Source: Parabacteroides sp. AM08-6 (GTDB taxonomy: Bacteria > Bacteroidota > Bacteroidia > Bacteroidales > Tannerellaceae). Taken from it: a DNA stretch of 12,140 nt. A program made the translations under genes and the position numbers. How positions within the stretch are numbered: the first letter of the stretch is position 1; every line of letters starts with the position of its first letter. The notes below the pieces were generated by a model. It saw only the letters and a program-made list of their open reading frames with translations, made no database searches and was not told the DNA's origin. This document shows positions 12,030 to 12,140 of the stretch, in pieces. The stretch is taken from positions 1 to 12,140 of the forward strand of contig NZ_QRMP01000048.1 in NCBI RefSeq assembly GCF_003473295.1. The letters are read 5' to 3'.

Positions 12030-12066
12030 CAGTATGTAACTGTAAAGTTGGATACTGGCTTTTTTT
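12030..12066 (+). terminator. Structured terminator, copy B
   Basis: CAGTAT (12030-12035) pairs with ATACTG (12052-12057). Inside, AACT/AGTT pair around a GNRA loop GTAA (12042-12045). The internal loop is GT/GG, and seven T follow (12060-12066). Compared with copy A, one C-G pair became A-T by two coordinated changes. No plus-strand gene lies directly upstream, because the neighbouring gene is on the other strand. Confidence 0.83.
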
Positions 12067-12140
12067 CATATAAAATGCTCCTTGGGATTTTTTATCTCAT
12101 CAGGGCAAACGCATTAGGAATAAAAATCAAAAGCCCCTTC

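Noticed and set aside
12075..12140. Open frame from ATG 12075 to the window edge, and minus-strand reading ending near 12093
   Set aside because: Only 22 codons or fewer are visible in either direction and no motif can be trusted; coding cannot be judged at the edge.

Overview
This 12.1 kb window looks like the right-hand part of a temperate, tailed (siphovirus-like) phage or prophage of a Bacteroides-type host. The evidence is the low G+C content, A/T-rich translation starts, at least five matches to the Bacteroidota -7 promoter element TAnnTTTG, and protein families (LamG lectin-like phage proteins, a ~1,000-residue tail-tip protein, an M15 endolysin) typical of Bacteroidales phages. No integrase, terminase, capsid gene, tRNA gene or CRISPR array is visible, so the phage cannot be named and prophage versus free phage cannot be decided.

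Region 1 (1-6588) holds late structural genes, all rightward: the tail end of an upstream CDS, two LamG/concanavalin A-like proteins on either side of a 61-residue membrane protein, a six-helix membrane protein, a membrane protein with an HEXXH metallopeptidase motif, the large tail-tip/fiber protein, and a small conserved phage protein. A 21-bp palindrome-containing tandem repeat lies in front of the HEXXH gene. The tail protein stops at a UGA that is followed, in frame, by 36 further open codons running into the start of the next gene.

Region 2 (6588-7884) is a probable lysis cassette: a coiled-coil protein with one membrane segment, an M15 peptidoglycan peptidase, and a membrane-anchored protein whose C-terminus looks like an outer-membrane beta-hairpin (spanin-like). 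It ends in a clear intrinsic terminator.

Region 3 (7885-10642) carries six small rightward accessory genes, several of them putative DNA-binding or zinc-ribbon proteins. They are driven by two closely related promoters, one of which is bracketed by a perfect 12-bp inverted repeat. A candidate ~120-nt structured small RNA is encoded on the minus strand at about 8598-8716. Region 3 ends with a strong terminator.

Region 4 (10643-12140) carries a HigB-HigA toxin-antitoxin pair with its own operator/promoter, then a convergent 86-codon orphan gene with its own minus-strand promoter. Two near-identical structured terminators, with a compensatory base-pair change and GNRA loops, bracket this segment about 1.24 kb apart. 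It resembles an inserted cargo module. The last ~70 bases hold nothing that can be called.
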